Source: Subtercola frigoramans (GTDB taxonomy: Bacteria; Actinomycetota; Actinomycetes; Actinomycetales; Microbacteriaceae). Taken from it: a stretch of DNA of 64,000 bases. Shown here piece by piece: positions 7,824 through 15,765 of the stretch. Location: positions 2,108,001-2,172,000 of the forward strand of contig NZ_JAFBBU010000001.1 in the NCBI RefSeq assembly GCF_016907385.1. Reading direction: 5' to 3'. A program made the translations under genes and the position numbers. The notes under the pieces were generated by a model that had not been told where the DNA came from, did not search any database, and saw only the letters and a list, made by a program, of their open reading frames with translations. Position 1 is the first letter of the stretch, and the number at the start of each line of letters is the position of its first letter.

Positions 7824-9296
7824 GTGACCGGGGAACAGATAACCATTCTTGTGCTGGTGCTGTCGCTTCTTCTCGATCTTGCCGTTCGGTTCGCCGCCAT
7901 CATCATCGTGCCGCGCAACCGTCGGCCTTCGGCGGCGATGGCCTGGTTGCTCGCCATCTTTCTCATCCCCTATCTCGGAGTTGCCTTCTTTCTGCTCATC
8001 GGCAGCTACAAACTGCCGAAGAAGAGGCGCGAGAAACAGGCCGCGATCAATAGTTTCATCATCGAGACCACCAAGGGAATCGAGCTGGTCAGCGACGACA
8101 AGCCCTGGCCCCAGTGGCTGCGGTCTGTTGTGCACCTGAATCGCGAGCTTGGTGCGATGCCTTTGGTCGGCGGCAACACCGCCACGCTGATCGGCGACTA
8201 CGCCGGGTCGATCAGAGCGATGACGGATGCAGTGAACCAAGCGAAGACATTTGTGCACTGCGAGTTCTACATCATTGCACTCGACCCAGTGACGGCCGAT
8301 TTCTTCGCAGCTCTTGAGGCTGCTGTGAAACGCGGGGTGACGGTGCGGGTCCTTCTGGACCATGTCGCTTCGATTCGGACCTCCACCCATCGGGAGACCT
8401 TCAGGAAGCTCACCGAGATCGGCGTTCTCTGGCACTTCATGCTCCCCGTGCAGCCGCTGAAGGGCAAATGGCAGCGGCCCGATCTGCGTAACCATCGCAA
8501 ACTGCTCGTCATCGACGGCACACTGGGCTTCATGGGCTCGCAGAACCTGATCGACCGAAGTTACAACAAGAAGAGCAACATTCGGCGCGGCCTGAAGTGG
8601 CAGGATCTGATGACCTGCGTTCACGGCCCGATCGTGAGCGGCATCAACGCCATCTTCATCACCGACTGGTACAGCGAGACGAACGAGCTGCTCGATCGCG
8701 AGACGGTGCAGATCGCCGACGAGATCATCGACACCTCTCCCTCAGCGCTCGACTGCCAACTGGTGCCGAGCGGGCCCGGTTTCGACGGCGAGAACAACCT
8801 GCGCCTGTTCCTCGCGCTGATGTACTACGCGCAGCAGAAGGTCATCATCACGAGCCCCTACTTCGTGCCCGACGACTCGATGCTGTATGCAATCACCACA
8901 GCGTGCCAGCGCGGCATCGAGGTCCAGTTGTTCGTCTCGGAGATCGGCGACCAGGCCGGGGTCTACCACGCGCAGCGCTCCTATTACGAGGCACTGCTGC
9001 GTGCAGGAGTCACGATCTGGCTCTACCAGGCGCCGTACATCCTGCATGCGAAGCACTTCACGATCGACGACGACATCGCGGTCATCGGTTCGAGCAACAT
9101 GGACATCAGGTCGTTCAGCCTGGACTTCGAGATCTCACTGATGGTACGCGGTGCGACATTCGTTCAGGAGATGCGCGCGGTCGAAGACGGCTACCGGGAG
9201 CTCAGCCGCGAGCTCACTCTCGAGGAATGGATGAAGCAGCCCCTCCGCTCCACGATTCTCGACAACCTCGCACGATTGACCTCGTCGCTGCAGTGA
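7824..9296 (+). CDS. cls: Cardiolipin synthase (PLD family, bacterial ClsA type)
   Basis: 490 residues. Joins two phosphatidylglycerols (or a related lipid pair) to form cardiolipin at the membrane. Two N-terminal transmembrane helices (residues about 5-27 and 38-58), then two phospholipase-D domains with HKD motifs: HRKLLVID at about 223 and HAKHFTID at about 408, each followed by the GSxN-type segments MGSQNLIDRS and GSSNMDIRS. Length and architecture match ClsA. GTG start six bases after a -10-like CATAAT. It converges on glgX with a hairpin repeat between them. No operon partner. Confidence 0.95.
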   Translation: MTGEQITILVLVLSLLLDLAVRFAAIIIVPRNRRPSAAMAWLLAIFLIPYLGVAFFLLIGSYKLPKKRREKQAAINSFIIETTKGIELVSDDKPWPQWLRSVVHLNRELGAMPLVGGNTATLIGDYAGSIRAMTDAVNQAKTFVHCEFYIIALDPVTADFFAALEAAVKRGVTVRVLLDHVASIRTSTHRETFRKLTEIGVLWHFMLPVQPLKGKWQRPDLRNHRKLLVIDGTLGFMGSQNLIDRSYNKKSNIRRGLKWQDLMTCVHGPIVSGINAIFITDWYSETNELLDRETVQIADEIIDTSPSALDCQLVPSGPGFDGENNLRLFLALMYYAQQKVIITSPYFVPDDSMLYAITTACQRGIEVQLFVSEIGDQAGVYHAQRSYYEALLRAGVTIWLYQAPYILHAKHFTIDDDIAVIGSSNMDIRSFSLDFEISLMVRGATFVQEMRAVEDGYRELSRELTLEEWMKQPLRSTILDNLARLTSSLQ

Positions 9297-9305
9297 CGCA
9301 ACGCC

Positions 9306-9390
9306 GGTTGAGTAGCCCGGCGTAGCTGGGCGTATCGAAACCCCCACGCGTCGGGGCTTCGAAACGCGCATACGCCGGTACTCAACCAGC
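9306..9390. repeat. Dispersed intergenic hairpin repeat, copy 1 (GGTTGAGTAG / TATCGAAACC family)
   Basis: The element opens with GGTTGAGTAGC and GTATCGAAACC and closes with TTCGAAAC and TACTCAACCAGC, an imperfect inverted repeat. It lies between the convergent cls and glgX and runs into glgX: the glgX stop TGA is the TGA of its GGTTGAGTA arm read on the minus strand. Three more copies are in this window. The symmetry suggests a transcript hairpin that could serve as a terminator for both genes. Confidence 0.8.
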
Positions 9391-11433
9391 GCGGCTCCGA
9401 AGAAGGGTGAACGAGCATCCGCGAACGATGAGAGTCGTCACGTCGCCCTCGACAGACTGCTCGGGGTCGCTCGAGAGGGAGAGCTCCCACTCCGAGTTCG
9501 GTGCAGCTGGAACAGTGAATTCGACGCCATTCTCTGCGGAGTTGAGTAACAGGGCGAAAGCATCGCTGCCAGGGTGAGCCAGAACGAAACTGATCGAACG
9601 GGCATCCGGATTCTGCCAGTCGGCGTCGGTGAAGCCTTCAGCGTCTGAACGATCGACGGCAACGGTGTCGGGGCCACCCACGTCGGGAGCCTGCCGGAAC
9701 CAGGCCGGCCGGAGCGCCGGGTTCTCAGCCCGCAACGCGATCAACACCCTGGTGAACTCGAACAGTTCGTGGTCGGCGTTCTTCCAGTCGAACCACGAGA
9801 TCTCGTCGTCCTGACAGTATGCGTTGTTATTCCCGCCCTGGGTACGGGCGATCTCGTCTCCGCCGAGAATCATCGGCACTCCGGCTGAGAGCAGGAGCGT
9901 CGCAAGAAGGTTGCGGCGCAGAATGTCGCGGCGGGTGTTGACCGCCTGGTCGTCGGTCGGGCCCTCAGCGCCGCCGTTCGACGAACGGTTGTCGCTCTCG
10001 CCATCTTCGTTGTCTTCGCCGTTGGCTGCGTTGTGCTTCTGGGTGTACGAGGTGAGGTCTGCCAGCGTGAAGCCGTCGTGGGCGGTCACGAAGTTCACGC
10101 TCGACAGCGGTGAACGCCGGTCTGCTTCGTAGACATCGGGACTGCCGAGGACGCGCTGCGAGAGCGTACCGAGCACACCGTCGCTGCCGTTCCAGAAATC
10201 GCGGACATCGTCCCGGAATTTTCCGTTCCACTCCGACCAGTCGGCCGGAAAGCCGCCGACCTGGTAACCCGCGGTGTCCCAGGGCTCCGCGATCATCTTG
10301 ACCGGTGCGAGCACGGGGTCCTGGGCGATCAGGGTGAGGAACGCTGAATGCAGCTCCGCATCGCCGCCCTGCCTGGTGAGAGTCGTCGCCAGGTCGAAGC
10401 GGAACCCATCGACGTGCATCTCGGTGACCCAGTAGCGCAGCGAGTCCATGATGAGTCCGAGGGCCGTGGGGTGACCGACATTGAGCGAGTTTCCGGTGCC
10501 CGTTGTGTCGAAATACGAAGCCCGGTCGTCTTCGACGAGGCGATAGTACGCGGCGTTGTCGATGCCCTTGAACGACAGCGTCGGGCCCAGGTGATTGCCC
10601 TCTGCCGTGTGGTTGTAGACCACGTCGAGGATGACCTCGAGTCCTGCCTGGTGCAGCGCCTTCACCATGGCCTTGAACTCTGGCACCTGTGCACCACCAT
10701 CTCCACCCGATGCGTACTCGCCGTGAGGAGCGAAGAAGCCGATGGAGTTGTAACCCCAGTAGTTGCGAAGTCCCTTCTCGAGCAGGTGGCTGTCCTGCAC
10801 GAACTGGTGCACAGGCATGAGTTCGACGGCAGTGACCCCGAGGTCGGTGAGGTGCTTGATTGCTGCGGGATGAGCCAGTCCGGCGTACGTTCCGCGAATC
10901 TCCTCGGGAACGTCGGGGTGGAGTTTCGTGAACCCCTTCACATGCGTCTCGTAGATGATCGTCTCTGCGAGCGGGGTTCGAGGTGCGCGATCCTCACCGT
11001 CGGCGTTCCAGTCGAATGCAGGGTCGGTGATGATGCAGCGCGGAGTCGACGGCGCAGAGTCGCTGTCGTCGCGGTTCTCCGGTTCGTTCATGTCGTGGCC
11101 GAAGACTTCCTGGCCCCACGTGTATTCACCCTCGATCGCGGTGGCGTGCGGGTCGAGAAGGAGCTTGTGAGGGTTGTGCCGCAACCCGTTCGCGGGATCC
11201 CACGGCCCGTCGACCCGGATGCCATACCGCGTGCCGACGTCCGCGCCGGAGACGAATCCGTGGAACACGTGCCCGGTGCGTTCGGAGAGCCGGGTTCGTG
11301 TCTCGAGCCCCTCGGTATCGAAGGTGCAGAAGTCGACGGAGTCTGCTGTTTCGGAGTAGACAGCGAACGAAATGCCCCCCTCCCGCAGAGTGACGCCAAG
11401 GGGATATGGGAGCGAGGTGGAAGCGGAGGGCAT
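9382..11433 (-). CDS. glgX: Glycogen debranching enzyme GlgX (GH13 isoamylase type)
   Basis: 683 residues. Hydrolyses alpha-1,6 branches of glycogen or limit dextrins in the cytoplasm. Seen: an N-terminal CBM48-like beta domain (LPYPLGVTLREGGISFAVYS), then the GH13 barrel with IYETHVKGFT, VILDVVYNHTAEG, the nucleophile region DGFRFDLA (about 345), the acid/base in MIAEPWD, and TAHDGFTL. The C-terminal beta domain is present. The start is the inner ATG (MPSASTSLPYPLG); 22 upstream codons in frame are Cys/Arg-rich and unlike the family. The stop codon lies inside a dispersed repeat, so the last residues (RSRAG) may have been set by insertion of the repeat. Confidence 0.95.
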   Translation of the reverse strand: MPSASTSLPYPLGVTLREGGISFAVYSETADSVDFCTFDTEGLETRTRLSERTGHVFHGFVSGADVGTRYGIRVDGPWDPANGLRHNPHKLLLDPHATAIEGEYTWGQEVFGHDMNEPENRDDSDSAPSTPRCIITDPAFDWNADGEDRAPRTPLAETIIYETHVKGFTKLHPDVPEEIRGTYAGLAHPAAIKHLTDLGVTAVELMPVHQFVQDSHLLEKGLRNYWGYNSIGFFAPHGEYASGGDGGAQVPEFKAMVKALHQAGLEVILDVVYNHTAEGNHLGPTLSFKGIDNAAYYRLVEDDRASYFDTTGTGNSLNVGHPTALGLIMDSLRYWVTEMHVDGFRFDLATTLTRQGGDAELHSAFLTLIAQDPVLAPVKMIAEPWDTAGYQVGGFPADWSEWNGKFRDDVRDFWNGSDGVLGTLSQRVLGSPDVYEADRRSPLSSVNFVTAHDGFTLADLTSYTQKHNAANGEDNEDGESDNRSSNGGAEGPTDDQAVNTRRDILRRNLLATLLLSAGVPMILGGDEIARTQGGNNNAYCQDDEISWFDWKNADHELFEFTRVLIALRAENPALRPAWFRQAPDVGGPDTVAVDRSDAEGFTDADWQNPDARSISFVLAHPGSDAFALLLNSAENGVEFTVPAAPNSEWELSLSSDPEQSVEGDVTTLIVRGCSFTLLRSRAG

Positions 11434-11660
11434 GAATTCATCTTGGACGAAACACCCTTCCCGGCCACAACTCGCACGGGAGGCTTGACACTGGACCATT
11501 CTTCGTGCGCGCGCAAGGGGTCAGCCTTCGTTTCGATCTGCATTCCCCCCGGTTCTACAGTGAATCGACGGGCCGCGCTCAGCCAGAGCCGGGTGGCGAG
11601 CGCACAACGGTAGAAGCAAGGCGGCCGGGTTCTGGTCGCCGAAGGATCGGAGTTCGAAAG

Positions 11661-12692
11661 ATGTCCAGTTCCCCGGGTGCAGTGACGTTCACGTCGTTCT
11701 CCCCTCGGCGGTCGCACAGTCCGCTGGTGGACTCCGCCCTCACCGACCCAGCTGAAACCCTCCTCGATGCTCTGAACCTCGCGAGGAGACTCGGGGCCCA
11801 CAGCGTGTTTCCCGGTGAAGGGCGAACAGCTGAACTCTGGGAGGCGCAAGCCACCGTCGCCGCACGGGACCTCGGAGTAGCCCGGGCGGTCGAGCCACAT
11901 CTGGATGCCCTGGCCATCCTCCACCAGGCGGACGCAGACGACCACGCAGGCACCGGCACGTGGGGAGTCTTCGCGTCCGAAGGCGGCGGCACTCCCCTGA
12001 TGGAACGAAACGGTTGTCTCGACGGTACCAAGCCCTGGTGTTCCCTCGCCGATCGACTGGACCACGCACTCGTCTCGGCCTCCGTCGCCGACAGTGAGGA
12101 GAGACAGTTGTACTCCGTTTCCCTCCGGGATGAAGGTGTGACAGTCCTCTCCGGCCACTGGCACGCGCGGGGGCTCATCGAGATACCGAGCGGCCCCGTC
12201 AGGTTCTCCGCCGTGGCGGCCACCGAAGTGGGCGATCGGGGGTGGTATCTCAACAGGCCCGGATTCTCCTGGGGCGGCATCGGAGTTGCCGCCTGCTGGT
12301 ACGGCGGCGCTGTGGGTCTCGCGCGAACGCTCTTTGCTGCCACGCACGCATCAGCTGGCCCCTTCATGCTCGCGCATCTCGGTGCGGTGGATGCCCGGCT
12401 GAGCGATGCCCGACGCGCCCTCGCCGAAGCGGCAGCACTCGTCGACGAGGGCTACGCAACCGGGAACGATGGCAGGCTTCTCGCCCTGCGGGTTCGCGAC
12501 ACGGTCGCCGACGCGTGCGATGAGGTCCTTCGGCGTGTCGGGCGCGCACTCGGACCGAGTCCGCTGGCCGATGACGCAGCACACGCGAAACGCGTGGCCG
12601 ATCTCACCCTCTACCTTCGCCAGCATCACGCGGAGAAGGATGAGGCGGCGCTCGGCTCGCAACTCCAGCAAGGCGTGACCCAGCCGTGGTGA
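11661..12692 (+). CDS. Acyl-CoA dehydrogenase-like flavoprotein
   Basis: 343 residues with the overall pattern of an acyl-CoA dehydrogenase: an N-terminal helical part, a central beta part with LDGTKPWCSLADRLDHALVSA (compare the usual LNGxKxWxTNA near the FAD), and a C-terminal helical bundle starting around GIGVAACWYGGAVGLAR. It is shorter than catabolic enzymes (about 380), and I cannot place a catalytic glutamate, so the activity may differ. The start is the ATG of MSSSPGAVTF, ten bases after GGAG; earlier codons are Arg-rich. Its last seven bases overlap the next gene. It heads a three-gene cluster with a PIG-L deacetylase/methyltransferase fusion and a glycosyltransferase, suggesting a shared biosynthetic job rather than fatty-acid breakdown. 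Confidence 0.75.
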   Translation: MSSSPGAVTFTSFSPRRSHSPLVDSALTDPAETLLDALNLARRLGAHSVFPGEGRTAELWEAQATVAARDLGVARAVEPHLDALAILHQADADDHAGTGTWGVFASEGGGTPLMERNGCLDGTKPWCSLADRLDHALVSASVADSEERQLYSVSLRDEGVTVLSGHWHARGLIEIPSGPVRFSAVAATEVGDRGWYLNRPGFSWGGIGVAACWYGGAVGLARTLFAATHASAGPFMLAHLGAVDARLSDARRALAEAAALVDEGYATGNDGRLLALRVRDTVADACDEVLRRVGRALGPSPLADDAAHAKRVADLTLYLRQHHAEKDEAALGSQLQQGVTQPW

Positions 12693-14065
12693 GCTTCGAT
12701 GCCCGTGACGCTGGCACCTCCCAGGCGGTCTGGCAATCAGATCCGCGCCTGGATTCGCTTGGAGACCTGGAGCTCGATGGGTTCGATCGAGTGGTCGTCG
12801 TCTCCGCTCATCCTGACGATGAGACTCTGGGAGCCGGCGGATTGATTGCCGAGTGCGCACTGCGATCAATCGAGGTCAGCGTGATCGTTGTGACAGACGG
12901 CAGCGCGTCCCACCCCGGGTCACCATCGTTCGACCGTGAGGCTCTGGCCCGCTGGCGCGAGGGGGAGGTACGCGAGGCCATCACGATTCTCGCCCCGCAC
13001 GCATCCATCAGAACGCTCGCGTTCGAAGACGGCAACGTCGACGCCGCCGTCCCGGCGATTCGCGATGCCGTGTCTCTCGCAGTGGGCACGGATGCGGGCG
13101 AGACGGTTCTGCTTGTTGCACCCTGGCGCGGAGACGGCCACCACGACCATGAGCTCGTCGGGCGTATTGCCGCCGAGATTTCGAGCTCGTCAGGGTGCGG
13201 CCTTGCGGAATATCCGATCTGGATGTGGCACTGGGCGAACCCTGACGATCCCGCCATGCCCTGGGATGACCTCGCATCGCTGCAGCTGAGTCCATCCTCC
13301 CTTGCAGCGAAGACCAGGGCCGTCTCCGCACACCGCTCGCAGGTGGCGCCCCTGTCTGACCAGCCCGGTGACGAGGCCCTTCTGCGCCCCGATTTCCTCG
13401 AACACTTCACGCGCCCATCGGAGATCTTCGTGGTCAGCTCGCCGGAGTCTCACCGCGTATCGCTCACGACCCTTCCGGCGGCCTACTTCGACGAGACCTA
13501 CGACCTGCATCCCGACCCGTGGGGCTTCACCGACCGCTGGTACGAGGAACGCAAACGCGCGGTGACCGTTGCCTCACTCCCCCAGCCGCGTTATGGCTAC
13601 GGACTGGAGATCGGCTGCTCGATCGGTGTGCTCACGCAGGAACTTGCAGCCCGCTGCGATCGGCTGCTCGGTGTCGACATCTCTGAGGCCGCCGTCGCCC
13701 GGGCCTGCGAGCGACTCGTCGAGACGCCGAATGTCGAGGTGCAGGTGATGGATGTCGGGAAGGAGTTCCCGTCAGGCTCGTTCGACCTCGTGGTGCTCTC
13801 TGAAGTCGGTTACTACTTCAGCCCCGACCGACTCGACGGTGTTCTTCACGATATCGAAGTCTCCCTGACTCCCGAGGGGACTCTTGTCGCCTGCCACTGG
13901 CGATACCCGGTCGGCGACTATCTCCAGAGCGGAGACGAGGTTCACCGGAGGATCGCGGCGAACCGCAGCTGGCACAGCGTATCGCGGCACGAAGAGAAGG
14001 ACTTCGTACTCGAAGTGTTCACGCTCGACGGGCGATCGGTCGCTGAACAGACAGGCCTGCGGTGA
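12686..14065 (+). CDS. Bifunctional PIG-L family deacetylase / class I SAM-dependent methyltransferase
   Basis: 459 residues, two domains. Residues about 30-240: a PIG-L (LmbE-like) zinc deacetylase with the hallmark AHPDDETLGAGG and the later GDGHHDHELVGR motif; relatives remove acetyl groups from N-acetyl-glucosamine lipids or mycothiol precursors. Residues about 265-440: a SAM methyltransferase with GLEIGCSIGVLTQELA (motif I), LLGVDISEAAVARA (motif II) and FDLVVLSEVGYY (motif IV). GTG start inside the acyl-CoA dehydrogenase gene (7-base overlap); its stop overlaps the next start (GTGA). Deacetylation followed by methylation of one sugar or amino-sugar substrate is a reasonable inference; the substrate is unknown. 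Confidence 0.85.
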   Translation: MVSFDARDAGTSQAVWQSDPRLDSLGDLELDGFDRVVVVSAHPDDETLGAGGLIAECALRSIEVSVIVVTDGSASHPGSPSFDREALARWREGEVREAITILAPHASIRTLAFEDGNVDAAVPAIRDAVSLAVGTDAGETVLLVAPWRGDGHHDHELVGRIAAEISSSSGCGLAEYPIWMWHWANPDDPAMPWDDLASLQLSPSSLAAKTRAVSAHRSQVAPLSDQPGDEALLRPDFLEHFTRPSEIFVVSSPESHRVSLTTLPAAYFDETYDLHPDPWGFTDRWYEERKRAVTVASLPQPRYGYGLEIGCSIGVLTQELAARCDRLLGVDISEAAVARACERLVETPNVEVQVMDVGKEFPSGSFDLVVLSEVGYYFSPDRLDGVLHDIEVSLTPEGTLVACHWRYPVGDYLQSGDEVHRRIAANRSWHSVSRHEEKDFVLEVFTLDGRSVAEQTGLR

Positions 14066-14805
14066 AAGAGATGCGAGGGCTGGCGATCGTCATCCCGGCG
14101 CGAAACGAGGAGGAGCTCATTGGCCCCTGTCTCGAGTCTCTGCGAGCGTCGGCCCTCTTCGCGCATCGAACCCCGGGAGGGTGTTCACCACGGCTCCAGG
14201 TCGTGGTGGTCATCGACGGTTCAGTCGACCGGACGTCAGCGATTGCGGGGACATTCTCTGATGTGACTGTTGTCGAAATGGAGTCGTCTGACCGGGGCAA
14301 CGTCGGTCGCGCGCGGGCCTCGGGCGTCGTCGTCGCGCTCGACCATTTTCGGGAGGAACCCGCGCATTCGGTCTGGATCGCGAACACCGACGCCGACTCC
14401 CAGGTACCACTGAACTGGGTCGCCCGGCACATGGAGCTGGCCGAGCTCGGTGCTGACGTGGTGCTCGGCACCGTCCGGCCCAACTTCGACGACCTGTCGA
14501 AAGCGCAGATCCGCGCGTGGACCCAGACGCATTCCGGCAGCCAGCCGACCGGTCGCATCTACGGCGCCAATCTCGGAATACGGGCAGACGTCTACCGTGC
14601 AGCAGGAGGCTTCTCCCCTGTCACCGAACACGAAGACGTCGATCTGGTGACCCGTGCCCGGGCATGCGGTGCCTCGATCATCGAGACCCGTGACCACGAG
14701 GTGCTGACATCCGGCCGCCGCACCGGTCGCACTCCCGGCGGCTTCGCCGGATACCTCCGCTCACAGCTGAGCATGCCCTCGAGTTCGAGCTACGCCGAGG
14801 CGTGA
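14062..14805 (+). CDS. Family 2 glycosyltransferase
   Basis: 247 residues, GT-A fold of family GT2: LAIVIPARNEEELIGPCLESL at the N-terminus, the nucleotide-binding VVVIDGSVDRT, the metal-binding NTDADSQVP (DxD), and the acceptor-side GGFSPVTEHEDVDL near residue 195 (ED-type motif). No transmembrane segment, so a cytosolic or peripheral enzyme. Its GTG overlaps the previous stop by four bases; an ATG three codons later is an alternative start. Third gene of the cluster with the dehydrogenase-like and the deacetylase/methyltransferase proteins; sugar donor and acceptor cannot be told. Confidence 0.85.
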   Translation: MKEMRGLAIVIPARNEEELIGPCLESLRASALFAHRTPGGCSPRLQVVVVIDGSVDRTSAIAGTFSDVTVVEMESSDRGNVGRARASGVVVALDHFREEPAHSVWIANTDADSQVPLNWVARHMELAELGADVVLGTVRPNFDDLSKAQIRAWTQTHSGSQPTGRIYGANLGIRADVYRAAGGFSPVTEHEDVDLVTRARACGASIIETRDHEVLTSGRRTGRTPGGFAGYLRSQLSMPSSSSYAEA

Positions 14806-15034
14806 GCACTGCGACCCGCAGACATGCGAGCGCGGCAGCCTCCGCCTGGCTTCCAGACGACACAGACGAAAGCGCCGGTATTCGACGCCCGACCCGGGCT
14901 CCTTGTCAAGCACCCCCGATCATCCTCGGGAACCTGGATCGACCGGCGTAGCCTCGAATCATGGACCAGGTCGGGTTCGGCTCTGTCGCAACGATCTGAC
15001 CCCTCACACCTCTCAACCGAAAGGACGACAATCC

Positions 15035-15580
15035 ATGTCAACGGCCACAATCAAGCGAGATGTGCACGTTCCCGTCGATGGTGGCGCAAAGAGCACCCGT
15101 CGCCAGAACGCAGAACGCGGCTTCAAGGCCCCGAAGGAATTGACCGATTCCCTCCAGCAGGTGCTCGTCGACCTCGTCGAGCTGCACGTGCAGGGCAAGC
15201 AGGCGCACTGGAACGTCGTGGGAAAGAACTTCAGGGACCTGCACCTGCAGCTTGACGAGATCATCGATTCGGCTCGAGAATTCAGCGACATGGTTGCTGA
15301 GCGCATGCGTGCCCTTCATGCAGTTCCGGATGGTCGGAGCGACACCGTCGCCGCGACCACGACGTTGCCCGAGTACCCCAACGGTGAAATCGACACTTCG
15401 GAGACGGTCGACCTCGTTACAGCGCGGATCGAAGCGGTCGTCGGAACGATGCGCGACGTGCACGACACCGTCGACGATGCGGATCCGACAAGCGCCGACA
15501 TCCTCCATGCTGTCATCGAGAAGCTCGAACAGTACGCGTGGATGGTCTCAGCGGAGAACCGCAGGGCGACCAAGAAGTAA
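15035..15580 (+). CDS. dps: Dps-family ferritin-like DNA-protection protein
   Basis: 181 residues. Dps proteins form 12-subunit shells that oxidise and store iron and shield DNA from peroxide. Seen: the four-helix core beginning LTDSLQQVLVDLVELHVQGKQAHWNVVGKNFRDLHLQLDEIID, which carries the ferroxidase residues (His in QAHWN; Asp and Glu in HLQLDE), and AREFSDMVAERMRALHAVPDGR. The basic N-terminal tail (KRDVHVPVDGGAKSTRRQ) could bind DNA. Start at the ATG of MSTATIK, preceded by AAGGA at good spacing; upstream in-frame codons are non-conserved. Followed directly by a tandem hairpin array. Confidence 0.95.
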   Translation: MSTATIKRDVHVPVDGGAKSTRRQNAERGFKAPKELTDSLQQVLVDLVELHVQGKQAHWNVVGKNFRDLHLQLDEIIDSAREFSDMVAERMRALHAVPDGRSDTVAATTTLPEYPNGEIDTSETVDLVTARIEAVVGTMRDVHDTVDDADPTSADILHAVIEKLEQYAWMVSAENRRATKK

Positions 15581-15581
15581 G

Positions 15582-15752
15582 TGAGCGCGGCGGGCGCCCT
15601 GAACAGGCGCTCGCCCCAAGCGCGGCACGATGAGCGCGGCGGGCGCCCTGAACAGGCGCTCGCCCCAAGCGCGGCACGATGAGCGCGGCGGGCGCCCTGA
15701 ACAGGCGCTCGCCCCAAGCGCGGCACGATGAGCGCGGCGGGCGCCCTGAACA
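15582..15752. repeat. 49-bp tandem repeat, about 3.5 copies, each a GC-rich hairpin
   Basis: Units begin at 15582, 15631 and 15680, with a partial fourth at 15729; the three full units look identical. Each holds GCGGGCGCC - CTGAACA - GGCGCTCGC, a 9-base stem (one G-U pair) with a 7-base loop. The array starts two bases after the dps stop and ends 13 bases before the convergent dhaM stop, so it may act as a repeated bidirectional terminator or mRNA stabiliser. There are no spacers, so it is not a CRISPR. Confidence 0.9.
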
Positions 15753-15765
15753 TCCGGCGCAGGAC

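Noticed and set aside
11485..11490. TTGACA upstream of the acyl-CoA dehydrogenase-like gene as a promoter
   Set aside because: No -10 element at 16-18 bases; the sequence there is GC-only (GCGCGCG).
10348..11613. 421-codon plus-strand frame opposite glgX
   Set aside because: GlgX on the minus strand has all GH13 motifs; this frame has none.
15582..15752. CRISPR array
   Set aside because: Units follow each other without spacers and there are no cas genes.
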